From contig JBDSZL010000038.1 of assembly GCA_039925145.1 (NCBI GenBank), forward strand, positions 62,001 to 126,000: 64,000 nt of DNA. The letters are read 5' to 3'. The translations under genes and the position numbers were made by a program. Below are positions 25,573 to 34,480 of the stretch, one piece after another. The stretch comes from JBDSZL01 sp039925145. Lineage in GTDB: Bacteria > Acidobacteriota > Vicinamibacteria > Vicinamibacterales > SCN-69-37. A model generated the notes under the pieces. It did not search any database, was not told the DNA's origin, and saw only the letters and a program-made list of their open reading frames with translations. How positions within the stretch are numbered: position 1 is the first letter of the stretch; the number at the start of each line of letters is the position of its first letter.

Positions 25573-27963
25573 TCACCGGAAGATCCGGCGGAACAGCCCT
25601 CCGAGCTTGGAGAACACCGCATCGCCTCCTCCTCCGTGGGTCTCGCACGCCTGCTTCGGCTCGGTGCCGGCGAGGAACGCTTCGCGGAACACCCGGGGAC
25701 AATTCGGCGTGGCCAGCTGACCGGTATCCTTGTCGATTTCTTCGAAGACGATGTTGCCGGGGACGTCAAAGGCGACATTCGGGCTGCCGGCCAGCGCGCG
25801 GCGCATGAAGGCGCTCCAGATCGGCAGCGCTGCCTGGCTCCCACTCAGCCCAATGGGTTGATTGTTGTCGAACCCGACCCACACCACCGTGAGCAATTCG
25901 GGTGTGAAGCCGATGAACCAGGCGTCCCGCAAATCGTTGGTGGTGCCGGTCTTTCCCGCAGCATCGAGCGCGAAGCCCGAGGCGCGCACCGCCGCGCCCG
26001 TGCCTTCGCTCAGCACGCTGCGCATCATGTTCGTGACCAGAAACGTCGTGTCCGCTCGCGCGACGGGGCGGATCGCCGGTGCGGGCACGGTGCGCACGCG
26101 GTCGTTCTCCGAGATGGTGCTGATGGTCCGCAACGGACGGACCGCGCCTTTGTTCGGAAAGATCGTGTACGCGGTCGCCATATCGGCCGGCGACGCCTCG
26201 AACACGCCAAGTGCAATGGAGGGGTAGGCCTTGGCGGCGCTTCCGATGCTGACCCGCTTCCAGAAATCGGATACGCGGCCGTAGCCGACGGCCTCCGCCA
26301 CTTTGACCGCCACGACATTGCGCGACAGCGCGAGCGCCTTGCGAAGGGTGATGGGGCCGTCGTACTCGCCCTGGTAGTTGGTCGGGGAGTAGTCGTGGTC
26401 GCCATCCTTGAAGGTCGTCGGCTCGTCGGTCATGAGCGTCGCCGGCGTCAAGCCGTCGCCGCCACCGGCCAATGCCGTCTGTTCGAATGCGGCCAGGTAC
26501 ACGAACGGCTTGAACGTCGACCCCGGCTGCCGTTTGGCCGCGACGGCTCGGTTGTACTGCGACTGGCTGTACGCCCGTCCACCCACCATGGCCAGCACGT
26601 CGCCGGTTCTGGGATCGACCGCGATCAGCGCCGCCTGCGGCGTCCCCGATCGTTTGCGCGCGGCCAGCTGCTTGTCGACCTGCGCCAGTCCCTCAGCGAC
26701 GGCTTCCTGGGCCAGCCGCTGCTTGTGCAGATCGAGCGTCGTGTAGACGTCAACGGCCGCGTCCTTCTGAAGCAGCCCCGCGTAGTCCTGATCGACGACC
26801 TGGCTGACATAGTCGACGAAATACGGCGCCTCGTTCTCCAAGGCCCGCGTCGACACCACGAGCGGCCCGGCCGCCGCTTTCTCCGCGTCGTCTTTCGGCA
26901 CAAGGCCGCCTTCGGCCATTTCGTGGAGCACGATGTTTCGGCGTTCGCGCGCCCGATCCGGATTTCTGAACGGCGAGAGCCGCGACGGAGATTGAATCAG
27001 GCCGGCGATCGTGGCCGCTTCGGCGAGTGTGACGTTACGGACGTCCTTGCCGAAGAAGATGCGCGAGGCTTCCGACACGCCGTGAATCTCGAAAGGCCCG
27101 CGCTGGCCGAGCACCACATCGTTCAGATAGAGCTCGAGAATCTGCTGCTTCGTAAAGCGCCGGTCGAGCACGAGCGCCATGAACTGCTCCTGCAGTTTCC
27201 GCTGCGGGGTCTTGGCAGGCGTCAGGAACGTGTTCTTGATGATCTGCTGCGTCAACGTGCTGCCGCCCACCAGGTAGGGCTTGTCGCCGCGCAGATTTGT
27301 CACGATGGCTCGAACGATGCCGATGGGATCGATGCCGGGATGCTCGAAGAATCGTCGGTCCTCGATAGCCAGCACGGCGTCGACGACGTGCTTGGGGATG
27401 CTGGCGAGCGGCACGTAGCGCCGGCGCTCACCGGGAGCGAGAGCCGCCAGCAGTGGCGCCTCGAGTGTCAAACGATCCAGGGCCTTGGCCGGAGGTCCCA
27501 CGCGCGTGATCTTGGTCACGGCCGTTGACGTACGCGAGAAGTCGATTTGCACGGTCTCCGCTTTTCCCCGCGCGGGAGCTCGCGTGACGAGCCGGAGTGT
27601 GGTGCCCGTCAGGCTGAACTCGCCCGGCGCTTGAGCCTTCGGTCGTTCGGCGTACCCGACATCGTTGAGGTGCTGGATGAGCTGAGTCGGGCTGATGCCC
27701 TGGCCGGTGGCGACCTCGAGCGGCCGGCCGAAAATGCGCGGGACCGGCCGCTGCTCACCGGCGAGCTTACGATCGATGATCCGTCCGTAGCTGATCCAGA
27801 AGTACACCGTCGCCGCGATCATCAGCAGCCCGACGATGCCGGCGCCGATCACGAGTCGTCGCAGCCACGGCCGCGCCGGCATCCGGAATCTCAGCCGCAG
27901 ACCCGTGGCTGAGCGCGTGGAGGTGCGTCGGGTGGGCGGGCGTGCGGGAGGGCGGGTGGCCAC
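25573..27963 (-). CDS. Bifunctional penicillin-binding protein, PBP1B-like (class A)
   Basis: 796 residues. Basic cytoplasmic tail, one transmembrane helix (about 36-57), then a UB2H-like region (RPVPRIFGRPLEVATGQGIS). The glycosyltransferase GT51 domain has EDRRFFEHPGIDP, GGSTLTQQIIKN and a typical KEALAL-like region. The transpeptidase domain has SxxK in GSTFKPF, SxN in ALSRNVV and KTG in AGKTGTTND. It polymerises and cross-links peptidoglycan. The UB2H region is what suggests PBP1B rather than PBP1A. Start is GTG 27963; an inverted repeat abuts it (separate entry). It is divergent from the argH-like gene. Confidence 0.93.
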   Translation of the reverse strand: MATRPPARPPTRRTSTRSATGLRLRFRMPARPWLRRLVIGAGIVGLLMIAATVYFWISYGRIIDRKLAGEQRPVPRIFGRPLEVATGQGISPTQLIQHLNDVGYAERPKAQAPGEFSLTGTTLRLVTRAPARGKAETVQIDFSRTSTAVTKITRVGPPAKALDRLTLEAPLLAALAPGERRRYVPLASIPKHVVDAVLAIEDRRFFEHPGIDPIGIVRAIVTNLRGDKPYLVGGSTLTQQIIKNTFLTPAKTPQRKLQEQFMALVLDRRFTKQQILELYLNDVVLGQRGPFEIHGVSEASRIFFGKDVRNVTLAEAATIAGLIQSPSRLSPFRNPDRARERRNIVLHEMAEGGLVPKDDAEKAAAGPLVVSTRALENEAPYFVDYVSQVVDQDYAGLLQKDAAVDVYTTLDLHKQRLAQEAVAEGLAQVDKQLAARKRSGTPQAALIAVDPRTGDVLAMVGGRAYSQSQYNRAVAAKRQPGSTFKPFVYLAAFEQTALAGGGDGLTPATLMTDEPTTFKDGDHDYSPTNYQGEYDGPITLRKALALSRNVVAVKVAEAVGYGRVSDFWKRVSIGSAAKAYPSIALGVFEASPADMATAYTIFPNKGAVRPLRTISTISENDRVRTVPAPAIRPVARADTTFLVTNMMRSVLSEGTGAAVRASGFALDAAGKTGTTNDLRDAWFIGFTPELLTVVWVGFDNNQPIGLSGSQAALPIWSAFMRRALAGSPNVAFDVPGNIVFEEIDKDTGQLATPNCPRVFREAFLAGTEPKQACETHGGGGDAVFSKLGGLFRRIFR

Positions 27964-27989
27964 GTTGCCCTAGAGTGTACGGCAACGCG
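27961..27989. promoter_or_regulatory. Inverted repeat at the PBP start (candidate operator)
   Basis: CGTTGCC (27963-27969), 11 bp, GGCAACG (27981-27987): perfect 7-bp arms, extendable to 9 with one mismatch. It abuts the GTG of the PBP gene and contains TACACT on the minus strand, a possible -10. Its symmetry and 18-bp centre spacing fit a dimeric regulator, which is not identified. Confidence 0.45.
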
Positions 27990-28020
27990 ACGCGTGGTGG
28001 AGAGTGCGATTCGCGCGCGC

Positions 28021-28049
28021 TTGACACCCGCGGCGCCCGCGCATACCGT
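28021..28049 (+). promoter_or_regulatory. Sigma-70-type promoter of the argH-like gene
   Basis: TTGACA (28021-28026, perfect -35), 17-bp spacer, TACCGT (28044-28049, matching the three most conserved -10 bases). The predicted start near 28056 leaves a 12-24 nt leader. Confidence 0.6.
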
Positions 28050-28079
28050 CCGCTCAGGCCCGCATGGGTGACCGACGCC

Positions 28080-29534
28080 ATGTCATTCTCGCCTGACTAC
28101 GTCCGGCTCGTTCTCAACGAGAACTTCGAAGACGCCAAGACCCTCTGGCTCGACCCGTTGATGGCGATTCATCACGCTCACCTGGTCATGCTGGCGGCGC
28201 AACGCATCGTGTCGCCAGCTGATGCGCGGGCGCTCGCGGTCGCGCTCGACAGCATCGACCTCTCGGCTGTCAGCCACGCGACCTACGACGGTTCATACGA
28301 AGATCTCTTCTTCTACGTCAATCGCCTGATCGCGGACGCCTGCAATGGGGATCTGGCCGGACGCCTGCACACCGCCCGCAGCCGCAACGACATCGACATG
28401 ACGATGTACCGGATGCGCTTGCGGGAGTGGGTGCTCGATCTTGGCGACGCCCTGCTCCGGCTGCGTGGCTCGTTGATTGAGCAGTCCGCTCAGCACGGCG
28501 GCACGGTGTTCGCCGCGCACACGCACGGCCAGCCCGCACAGCCGACGACAGTCGCGCACTATCTTGTCGCGATGATCGAGCAGCTCGAGCGCGACACGAC
28601 AAGGCTGATGGCTGCCTATGCCGTCGTGAACGCCTGCCCGCTTGGGGCGTGCGCGATTACCGGCACCGGCTTCCCGATCGATCGCGATCTGACGAGCGCC
28701 CTTCTTGGGTTTCGGGAGCCGACCGGAAACACGTACGGCAGCATCGCGGCGGTCGACTACCTGCTCCAGTCAGCCGCAGCGGCAGCCATTCTCCTGACCG
28801 GCCTGGGCCGCTTCGTACAGGACATGCTGTTCTGGTCGACGGCCGAAGTCGGCTATCTGCGTCTGCCAGACGGGCTGGTTCAGACGAGCAGCATCATGCC
28901 GCAGAAACGCAACCCGGTGGCGCTCGAGCACGCCCGTGCGCTCAGCTCGCGATCACTCGGGGAGATCAACGCGATTCAATCGGCGGTGCACAACACGCCC
29001 TTTGGGGACATTGTCGATACCGAAGACGACCTGCAGCCCCTCGTGCGCGTCGCCTTCGCGAACGCCACGCGGGCGGTCGCTCTCGTCGGGGCCACGACGG
29101 CGCTTGCGGAGTTTCAAGTCGCGCGCATGCGCGAGAGGGCAGCCGCCTGCTGGGTCACCGCCACAGAGCTGGCCGACACGCTCGCGCGCGACACTGGCAT
29201 GTCGTTCACGAGAGCCCATGCGTTGACCGCCGTGCTGGTCCACGAAGTCACAGCAGGGGGCAGCGTCGCCCCGTCGGCAGCGCTCAACGCCGCGGCCCAT
29301 CAGATGGGATACCAGCTGAATCTCTCGGACGAAGACCTGCATCGGATTCTCAGCCCCGAACACTTCGTCGAGCTCCGCCGGACGTGGGGCGGGCCCGCGC
29401 CCGACGTGACCCGCGCCGCTATCGAGGAGTGCCGCAGGAAGCTGGCGGCCGACGAAGCCACGATGGCTCAGTCGCGAGGCGGACTTGCCGCCGCCGCACG
29501 GCAGCGCCGCCTCGCGATTGACCGGCTCCTGTGA
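28080..29534 (+). CDS. Argininosuccinate lyase family protein (ArgH-like)
   Basis: 484 residues from ATG 28080; an in-frame GTG at 28068 is also possible. Superfamily motifs are clear: LHTARSRNDIDM (ArgH HTARSRND), THGQPAQPTTVAHYL, and the mobile loop TSSIMPQKRNPV with the catalytic Ser. The C-terminus ends with HFVELRRTWGGPAPDVTRAA, as in ArgH. The N-terminus lacks the usual WGGRF start and the ExxH motif is EDLFFYV, so it is a divergent subfamily. It may make arginine and fumarate, or act on another N-succinyl substrate. No other arginine gene is adjacent except carAB about 7 kb away. Confidence 0.8.
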   Translation: MSFSPDYVRLVLNENFEDAKTLWLDPLMAIHHAHLVMLAAQRIVSPADARALAVALDSIDLSAVSHATYDGSYEDLFFYVNRLIADACNGDLAGRLHTARSRNDIDMTMYRMRLREWVLDLGDALLRLRGSLIEQSAQHGGTVFAAHTHGQPAQPTTVAHYLVAMIEQLERDTTRLMAAYAVVNACPLGACAITGTGFPIDRDLTSALLGFREPTGNTYGSIAAVDYLLQSAAAAAILLTGLGRFVQDMLFWSTAEVGYLRLPDGLVQTSSIMPQKRNPVALEHARALSSRSLGEINAIQSAVHNTPFGDIVDTEDDLQPLVRVAFANATRAVALVGATTALAEFQVARMRERAAACWVTATELADTLARDTGMSFTRAHALTAVLVHEVTAGGSVAPSAALNAAAHQMGYQLNLSDEDLHRILSPEHFVELRRTWGGPAPDVTRAAIEECRRKLAADEATMAQSRGGLAAAARQRRLAIDRLL

Positions 29535-29626
29535 CGGCGCCTATCCGGCCGTCGTCTCGCCGCCGAGGAGCGTCAACACTTCTCCGGTGGCATACATGAA
29601 TCTCCTGCAGCCAGGGTGTGCAGAAT

Positions 29627-31630
29627 TCAGTCCACGGGCGGCGTGCGCCCGGCGCTCCCTCCGGTCTTGCGCCAGACGCGCAGCGTTTCGGCCACACTCC
29701 ACGCCTGGGCGATGCAGCCACGCGGCGTGAACGGGTTCTCGCCGTCGAACACCTCGCTGATAGATCCGACACAGGCCTGATCCAGATGGGGCAGGAAGCC
29801 GGTCAGAAACTGGCGGGCGCGTGTCTCTTCGCCCGGATGGACCCTCAGCCATGCGTCGACGAAAGGACCGATGAGCCAGCCCCAGACCGTGCCCTGGTGG
29901 TACGCCGCGTCGCGCGCTTTCAGGTCGCCGAAATATCGGGCCTGGTAGTCAGGATGCCCTGGCGCGAGCGATCGCAGACCGACTGGCGTCAGGAGCGTGC
30001 GCTCGGCCACCTCGAGCACGGCCGACCAGCGCGTTTGGTCGAGCACGGGGTGGGGCAATGCCATTGAGAGGATTTGATTCGGCCGGCACGCCGGGTCATC
30101 GCCCTGCTCGCCGTCGACCACGTCGTAGAGATGCCGGGTCTGCTCGTTCCAGAAGCGATGGTTGAACGACTGGCGCGTCCTGGCCGCCGCGATCCGGTAT
30201 GCCTCGGCCTGTTCAGGCCGTCTGGCCTGTTCGAGCCACCGGGCGACCACGTGCAGGGCGTTGTACCAGAGCGCGTTGATCTCGACTGCTTTTCCCCGGC
30301 GAGGCGTGACCACCCAGTCGCCAACCTTCGCGTCCATCCAGGTGAGTTGATAGCCGGCGGCGCCCTGAGCCAGAAGCCCATCCTCGGGATCCACCCCGAT
30401 GCCGAAGCGGGTGCCTGCCAGGTGTCGCTCGACGATAGCGACGAGTGATGGGAGCAGTTCGTCGATGATCGCCGTGTCGCCCGTGCGTGCCACGTATCGA
30501 TCGAGGGCGTGGAAGAACCACAGCGTCGCGTCGGCCGTGTGGTAGACGCCTTCGTGTTCGCCCTCGGGGAAGAAATTGGGAATCAGACCGTCACGCACAT
30601 GTTGTGCGAACGTCCTGAGAATCTGTCCGGCTTCTCTGGTGCGTCCGGTCTCGAGCGCGAGCCCCTCGAGACTGATCATGGTGTCGCGACCCCAGTCAGT
30701 GAACCAGTGATAACCCGCGATGATCGAACACGCGGTGGTTGGAGGCCGAACGGCCTCGGTCTCCGGTGACGCCGTGGTGCCCCCGTGGCCGACCGGTGTA
30801 ATGACGAACTGATCGGCCGCCAGAACCAACTCCGCGAGGACGACGTCGTTTTCGGCTGCCGCGCGGGTCAGCAGAACGCCGCGCCGCGTCCGCTCCTGGT
30901 CCCAGGCCGCCAGCGCGCCGGTGGCCAGCAGGTGCTGCCAGTCTTCCGTCGAGGCGCTGAAGGCCACCGGCTCACCACGGTGCAGCGGCATCTCCAGCCA
31001 CCCGGGACTCCACAACTTGGCCGCGAAGTCGTAGCCCCGCGACTGCTCGACGAGGTACTCGACCGACGACACCTCTGGACCGGTAAACGTAGTGACAACT
31101 GGAGCCGCGCCGCTTACGTGCCACCGCATCGGCGGTAGTCCAGCGGGCGTCACCAGGAATCCGTCTGGCTCGGCCGTGACGCGTGGCAGTTCGTCCCAGC
31201 CCGATGACACGGCTGCCTCATGAGGCCGCACGTGCAGCAGCGGCCACAGCAGCAGGCGAGCGTGCTCTTCGCCTTCGAGGAGGGTGAAGATCACGTGCAC
31301 CGTATTCTGACCAGCGGCCATGACCACGCGGCGTTCGAACACGGTGGATCCCGCCTCGTACGTCCAGATGGGCTGTCCTCCCTCGAGCCTGAATTCCCGG
31401 AGCCTGGCCGTCTCGCTGTCGGCGAGGCACCTGGTGTCTTCGTGATCGATCACAAATTCACGCGGCCCCACCCCGAGGACTGTCCGCAGGTGCGAGAGGT
31501 ACAACATCCGGCCGAGCGGAGCCGGCAGAGACGCGATGAGCAAGCCGTGATACCGCCGCGTCAAGCCGCCGGCCACCGGCGCCGACGCGTACCCGCCGAG
31601 CCCGTTGGTGACCAGCCACTCCGTTTCCAA
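29627..31630 (-). CDS. Glycogen debranching enzyme (archaeal/bacterial GDE type, GH133-like); start apparently frameshifted
   Basis: 667 residues from TTG 31630. The N-terminal domain begins EWLVTNGLGGYASAPVAGG, the family hallmark, with TRRYHGLL. The C-terminal (alpha/alpha)6 domain has GYHWFTDWGRDTMISLEGL, the QLTWMDAKVGDW segment and AYHQGTVWGWLIGPF. It removes alpha-1,6 branches from glycogen. A stop lies four codons before the TTG. In the next frame an ATG at 31695 overlaps the treZ stop (ATGA) and leads into it; adding one C in the CCC run near 31631-31633 would fuse the two as DEPHRPLETEWLV. So the true start is probably 31695 and a one-base indel, real or from sequencing, breaks it. 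Confidence 0.88.
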   Translation of the reverse strand: METEWLVTNGLGGYASAPVAGGLTRRYHGLLIASLPAPLGRMLYLSHLRTVLGVGPREFVIDHEDTRCLADSETARLREFRLEGGQPIWTYEAGSTVFERRVVMAAGQNTVHVIFTLLEGEEHARLLLWPLLHVRPHEAAVSSGWDELPRVTAEPDGFLVTPAGLPPMRWHVSGAAPVVTTFTGPEVSSVEYLVEQSRGYDFAAKLWSPGWLEMPLHRGEPVAFSASTEDWQHLLATGALAAWDQERTRRGVLLTRAAAENDVVLAELVLAADQFVITPVGHGGTTASPETEAVRPPTTACSIIAGYHWFTDWGRDTMISLEGLALETGRTREAGQILRTFAQHVRDGLIPNFFPEGEHEGVYHTADATLWFFHALDRYVARTGDTAIIDELLPSLVAIVERHLAGTRFGIGVDPEDGLLAQGAAGYQLTWMDAKVGDWVVTPRRGKAVEINALWYNALHVVARWLEQARRPEQAEAYRIAAARTRQSFNHRFWNEQTRHLYDVVDGEQGDDPACRPNQILSMALPHPVLDQTRWSAVLEVAERTLLTPVGLRSLAPGHPDYQARYFGDLKARDAAYHQGTVWGWLIGPFVDAWLRVHPGEETRARQFLTGFLPHLDQACVGSISEVFDGENPFTPRGCIAQAWSVAETLRVWRKTGGSAGRTPPVD

Positions 31631-31691
31631 GGGCGGTGGGGCTCATCGAACGCGAGCCGACGGACGGGCAATGTCGTGACGTGCGTACGGC

Positions 31692-32689
31692 TCATCGGCG
31701 GGTTCCTTCCGCTGGCGCGCGCACGATCGCTGCCTCCGCAGGCAGGCGCCACCCGTTGCGCAACAGAATGTCTGGTGTGCCTCCGCCTCCGTACAGCGGA
31801 TCCTCGCTCGACCACAGCACCACCCAGTGACTGCCAGCCGGCGGCGCCAGGAAGGGTTCGGGCATGACGATCACATCGAGCTGGCGGCCCAGGTTGACGA
31901 TCAGCAGCCGATCCTCACTGTTGTGCCCGCTGGCGGCGTCACCCCGAAAGCGGTAGATGAAGGCATGCTCCGCAATCACCGCTCCGTCGAAGCCGCAGCG
32001 ACCCTGGTCTCGAAACACAACGTCTGCCGAACGTAGCTGGAGCAGGGAGGCGTGCAGTGCCACGGCCTCGCGGTGCAGATCGCGCTCGCGGGGGTCGAGC
32101 TTGCTCCGCATGAACGTCTCCAGGGCGGCCGGGTCGGGAAGCTGTTGATCGATCTCGGCGTGCGCCACGCTGCTGAACTGCGCCATGAACTCCCGGCGCC
32201 CCTTCTGCACGAGCGCGGCCAGTTCTGGTGTGTGATCCGCAAAAATACAGGAAGGGAGAAGACGCCGCATACTCCTGACCTTGGAAGAGCATCGGCGGCC
32301 TCGCGCCGGCCTGTCAGCGCCACCATGGCCGTATGGTGAAAGTCGTCGTTCCACATCGCGTCCAGCGCATATCCGCCCTCACTCTCGCTCCGGACCTGAC
32401 GGCAGTCCTGCGGCTCGTTCTCGGAGACGACCCAGGTCGCGCGTGGTCCCGCGGCGCCGCGCACGGCTGTGACGATCTCGCTGAGGATATGAGGGTGCGA
32501 TGTGTCCACGATCGCCTGCGTGGCGTCGAGTCGCAGACCGTCGAGATGGAACTCCCTGATCCAGTACGCGGCATTCGCGAGATAGAACTCACGCACGCCA
32601 CCGCACTGCTCTCCGTCGAAGTTGATGGCGCGTCCCCACTCCGTCGCGTGCGATCCGAAGTAGTAGGGCGAGAAGCGCTCTGACGGGTC
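31692..32689 (-). pseudogene. treZ: Remnant of malto-oligosyltrehalose trehalohydrolase (treZ)
   Basis: About the last half of TreZ, in three frames. (1) 32689-32297: SERFSPYYFGSHATEWG to VALTGRREA, including the LRLDATQAI nucleophile region and SENEPQ acid/base region. (2) 32295-32242: PMLFQGQEYAASSPFLYF; some 75 residues normally between (1) and (2) are missing, out of frame. (3) 32240-31692: ADHTPELAAL to the TGA; one extra base in an A5/T5 run (32241-32245) shifts it from (2). The N-terminal 250-300 residues are absent: the homology begins right at the bshC stop. TreZ cuts trehalose from maltooligosyltrehalose; this copy cannot work. Its stop still overlaps an ATG of the debranching enzyme frame. 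Confidence 0.85.
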
Positions 32690-34349
32690 AGGGCGCCAGC
32701 ACGTAATGCTTTTGCGGAAGGGCCGGCAAGGCGTCTAGGAGATGGTCGATCAGGGCCGGCCCATACCGGTTCATGAAGAAGGCAACATTGAGGAGCCGCT
32801 CCTGCGGGTGCCCTCCGGGGAAGGCGAGTGCCCTCGTCCGCACGAACTGGCGCCGGAGCGTGTCGTCTTTCTTCTTACTGGCCTGGATGATCTTGCCCTG
32901 CAGGCTTTTCAGCGTATCGCGCACCTTGTCGACCGTTGTGTCGATGGCGCCAACGAGCGTGGGATCGATCGACGAGACGGTCTGCTTGAGACCAATGGCC
33001 TGTTCGCTCATGAGGCCGGTCATCTGCTGAAAGAATTCGTCGAGCGACGGTGGCAGTTGTCGCTCGAGGATCTGGTTCAGCGCCGACTCGTCCTGCGGCT
33101 CCAGCGCTTCGAGCGGAAGCTCCTGCCGGCCAAGAAAGCGCAGCGCGGCCGAATCGAGCAGCGTTGCGCTGGCACGTGAACAGAGCAGCGGCGGCTCGAC
33201 TCCGAGCGCCCGGTAGCTGGTACCCAGTTGCGCGTGATAGGCCAGCTCGCTGGGGCCCGCCACATACGCCACCGTGGGAAACAGCTGGTCCTGCACGAGC
33301 GGGCGAAGGAGCACGTTGGGGCTGAATCGGTCTGGATGCTCGGCGACTTCGCGGCGGAGGTCGTCCACGGTCCGCACCTCGTCGCCTATTGAATACTGCC
33401 CGTCGCGATAGCGAACAGGGCGCCGGCTGTCAGCGTTCACATAGAAGAGACACACGCTCTCATCGGCCGGCTCGATCTGTGGGGTGTGCCCCAGCTCGGC
33501 CATCACGTGACCGGCCCGGCGCGCCAGGCGTGACGTGCGGCCGGGGTCGCTGAGCTCTGCGTCGAAGAGGCCGGCGACGAACGGTTTTGCCGCCGGATCG
33601 GACGACTCGAACACGACCAGGCCATGGCGGCCCAGCAGGTCTTCCATCCATCCGGCGAACGCCCCCGACATCGTCTCGCCCGGTTGGTACCGCCGGCGCA
33701 GTCCCGCCAGCAGGCCCGGTGTGAACTCGGTTGGCGACAGTAACTGCTCGAGTGCGGTGATGCTCTGACCGACGAGCTCGTCGAGACACAGTCCGCCGAC
33801 GGGCCGAGAACCGGCCCCGGGTAACGGGTCGAGGGCCACACTTGCGAGCGCGAAGTCGCGGTCGAGCACATGGGCAGTACGCACCTCGTCCCAGTCGTGG
33901 TCTTCGGCATCGACCCAGAACACCGGCACCGTCGGGACACCGTGATCGGCCGTCACCTGGCGGGCGAGTAGTACCGTGGTGATGGCCTTGAGGAGCGTGT
34001 AGAACGGGCCGCCGAACAGACCGGCCTGCTGGCCTGTGAGGATGGCAACCGTCTGGGGATTCTCGAGCAGCGCAGCGGCGCGTGTGGCCTCGGCAGGGGC
34101 GCCGCGTCGAGACTGCTGAGCGGCGATGAGCGCTGCCATGGGGACCGGCCGCCGGAGCGCGGCGGCCTGCACCCGGGCGATCGTTGTGCGCCACGCAACC
34201 GGATCGGCGGGATTACCCGCGAACAGCGACGCGACCGACGCGAAATTGTTCGCGTGAGCCTGCACGAGCGGCCTGATCCAGGGCAAGCGGCCGAACTCGA
34301 TGACGTCGCGCACGATCCCCGACGCGACGGTGTCCGGATGGCTGGGCAC
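32688..34349 (-). CDS. bshC: Bacillithiol biosynthesis cysteine-adding enzyme BshC
   Basis: 553 residues. ILTGQQAGLFGGPFYTLLKAI and VPVFWVDAEDHDWDEV are the family hallmarks, followed by the coiled-coil region (about 440-500) and the C-terminal NVAFFMNRYGPALIDHLLDAL. BshC adds cysteine to glucosaminyl-malate, the last step of bacillithiol synthesis. The start is GTG 34349, with TAGATT ending 6 nt before it and no Shine-Dalgarno. The stop overlaps the first treZ-like codons, so the downstream deletion removed everything between the two genes. bshA/bshB are not in the window. Confidence 0.94.
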   Translation of the reverse strand: MPSHPDTVASGIVRDVIEFGRLPWIRPLVQAHANNFASVASLFAGNPADPVAWRTTIARVQAAALRRPVPMAALIAAQQSRRGAPAEATRAAALLENPQTVAILTGQQAGLFGGPFYTLLKAITTVLLARQVTADHGVPTVPVFWVDAEDHDWDEVRTAHVLDRDFALASVALDPLPGAGSRPVGGLCLDELVGQSITALEQLLSPTEFTPGLLAGLRRRYQPGETMSGAFAGWMEDLLGRHGLVVFESSDPAAKPFVAGLFDAELSDPGRTSRLARRAGHVMAELGHTPQIEPADESVCLFYVNADSRRPVRYRDGQYSIGDEVRTVDDLRREVAEHPDRFSPNVLLRPLVQDQLFPTVAYVAGPSELAYHAQLGTSYRALGVEPPLLCSRASATLLDSAALRFLGRQELPLEALEPQDESALNQILERQLPPSLDEFFQQMTGLMSEQAIGLKQTVSSIDPTLVGAIDTTVDKVRDTLKSLQGKIIQASKKKDDTLRRQFVRTRALAFPGGHPQERLLNVAFFMNRYGPALIDHLLDALPALPQKHYVLAP

Positions 34350-34355
34350 TGCGGC

Positions 34356-34361
34356 AATCTA
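34356..34361 (-). promoter_or_regulatory. Candidate -10 element of bshC (leaderless arrangement)
   Basis: TAGATT (4 of 6, keeping the first T, A and last T) ends 6 nt before the GTG of bshC on the minus strand. It is weak alone. Confidence 0.35.
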
Positions 34362-34404
34362 CTACATTCCCGCGTTCGGATGGAGGCGAGCGAACCGTCG
34401 CGGA

Positions 34405-34445
34405 TGCTAGGATCGCGGGGGACCCTGGCCCCCGGTTGAAAGGAG
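34405..34445 (+). promoter_or_regulatory. Leader of the PEGA pseudokinase: extended -10, hairpin and Shine-Dalgarno
   Basis: TGC-TAGGAT (34405-34413) is an extended -10 candidate. A hairpin follows at once: CGGGGG (34416-34421), 7-nt loop, CCCCCG (34429-34434), at the predicted 5' end. Then comes AAAGGAG (34439-34445), a strong Shine-Dalgarno. No ATG, GTG or TTG lies 5-10 nt after it; two in-frame CTG codons do (34451, 34454). Confidence 0.5.
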
Positions 34446-34480
34446 CCGTTCTGCTGCCCAACGAGGCGTCCCGTCGCACG

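Noticed and set aside
25405..27528. 707-codon plus-strand open frame opposite the PBP gene
   Set aside because: Mirror frame of a long GC-rich gene; runs through the hrcA start and CIRCE region and lacks protein-like features.
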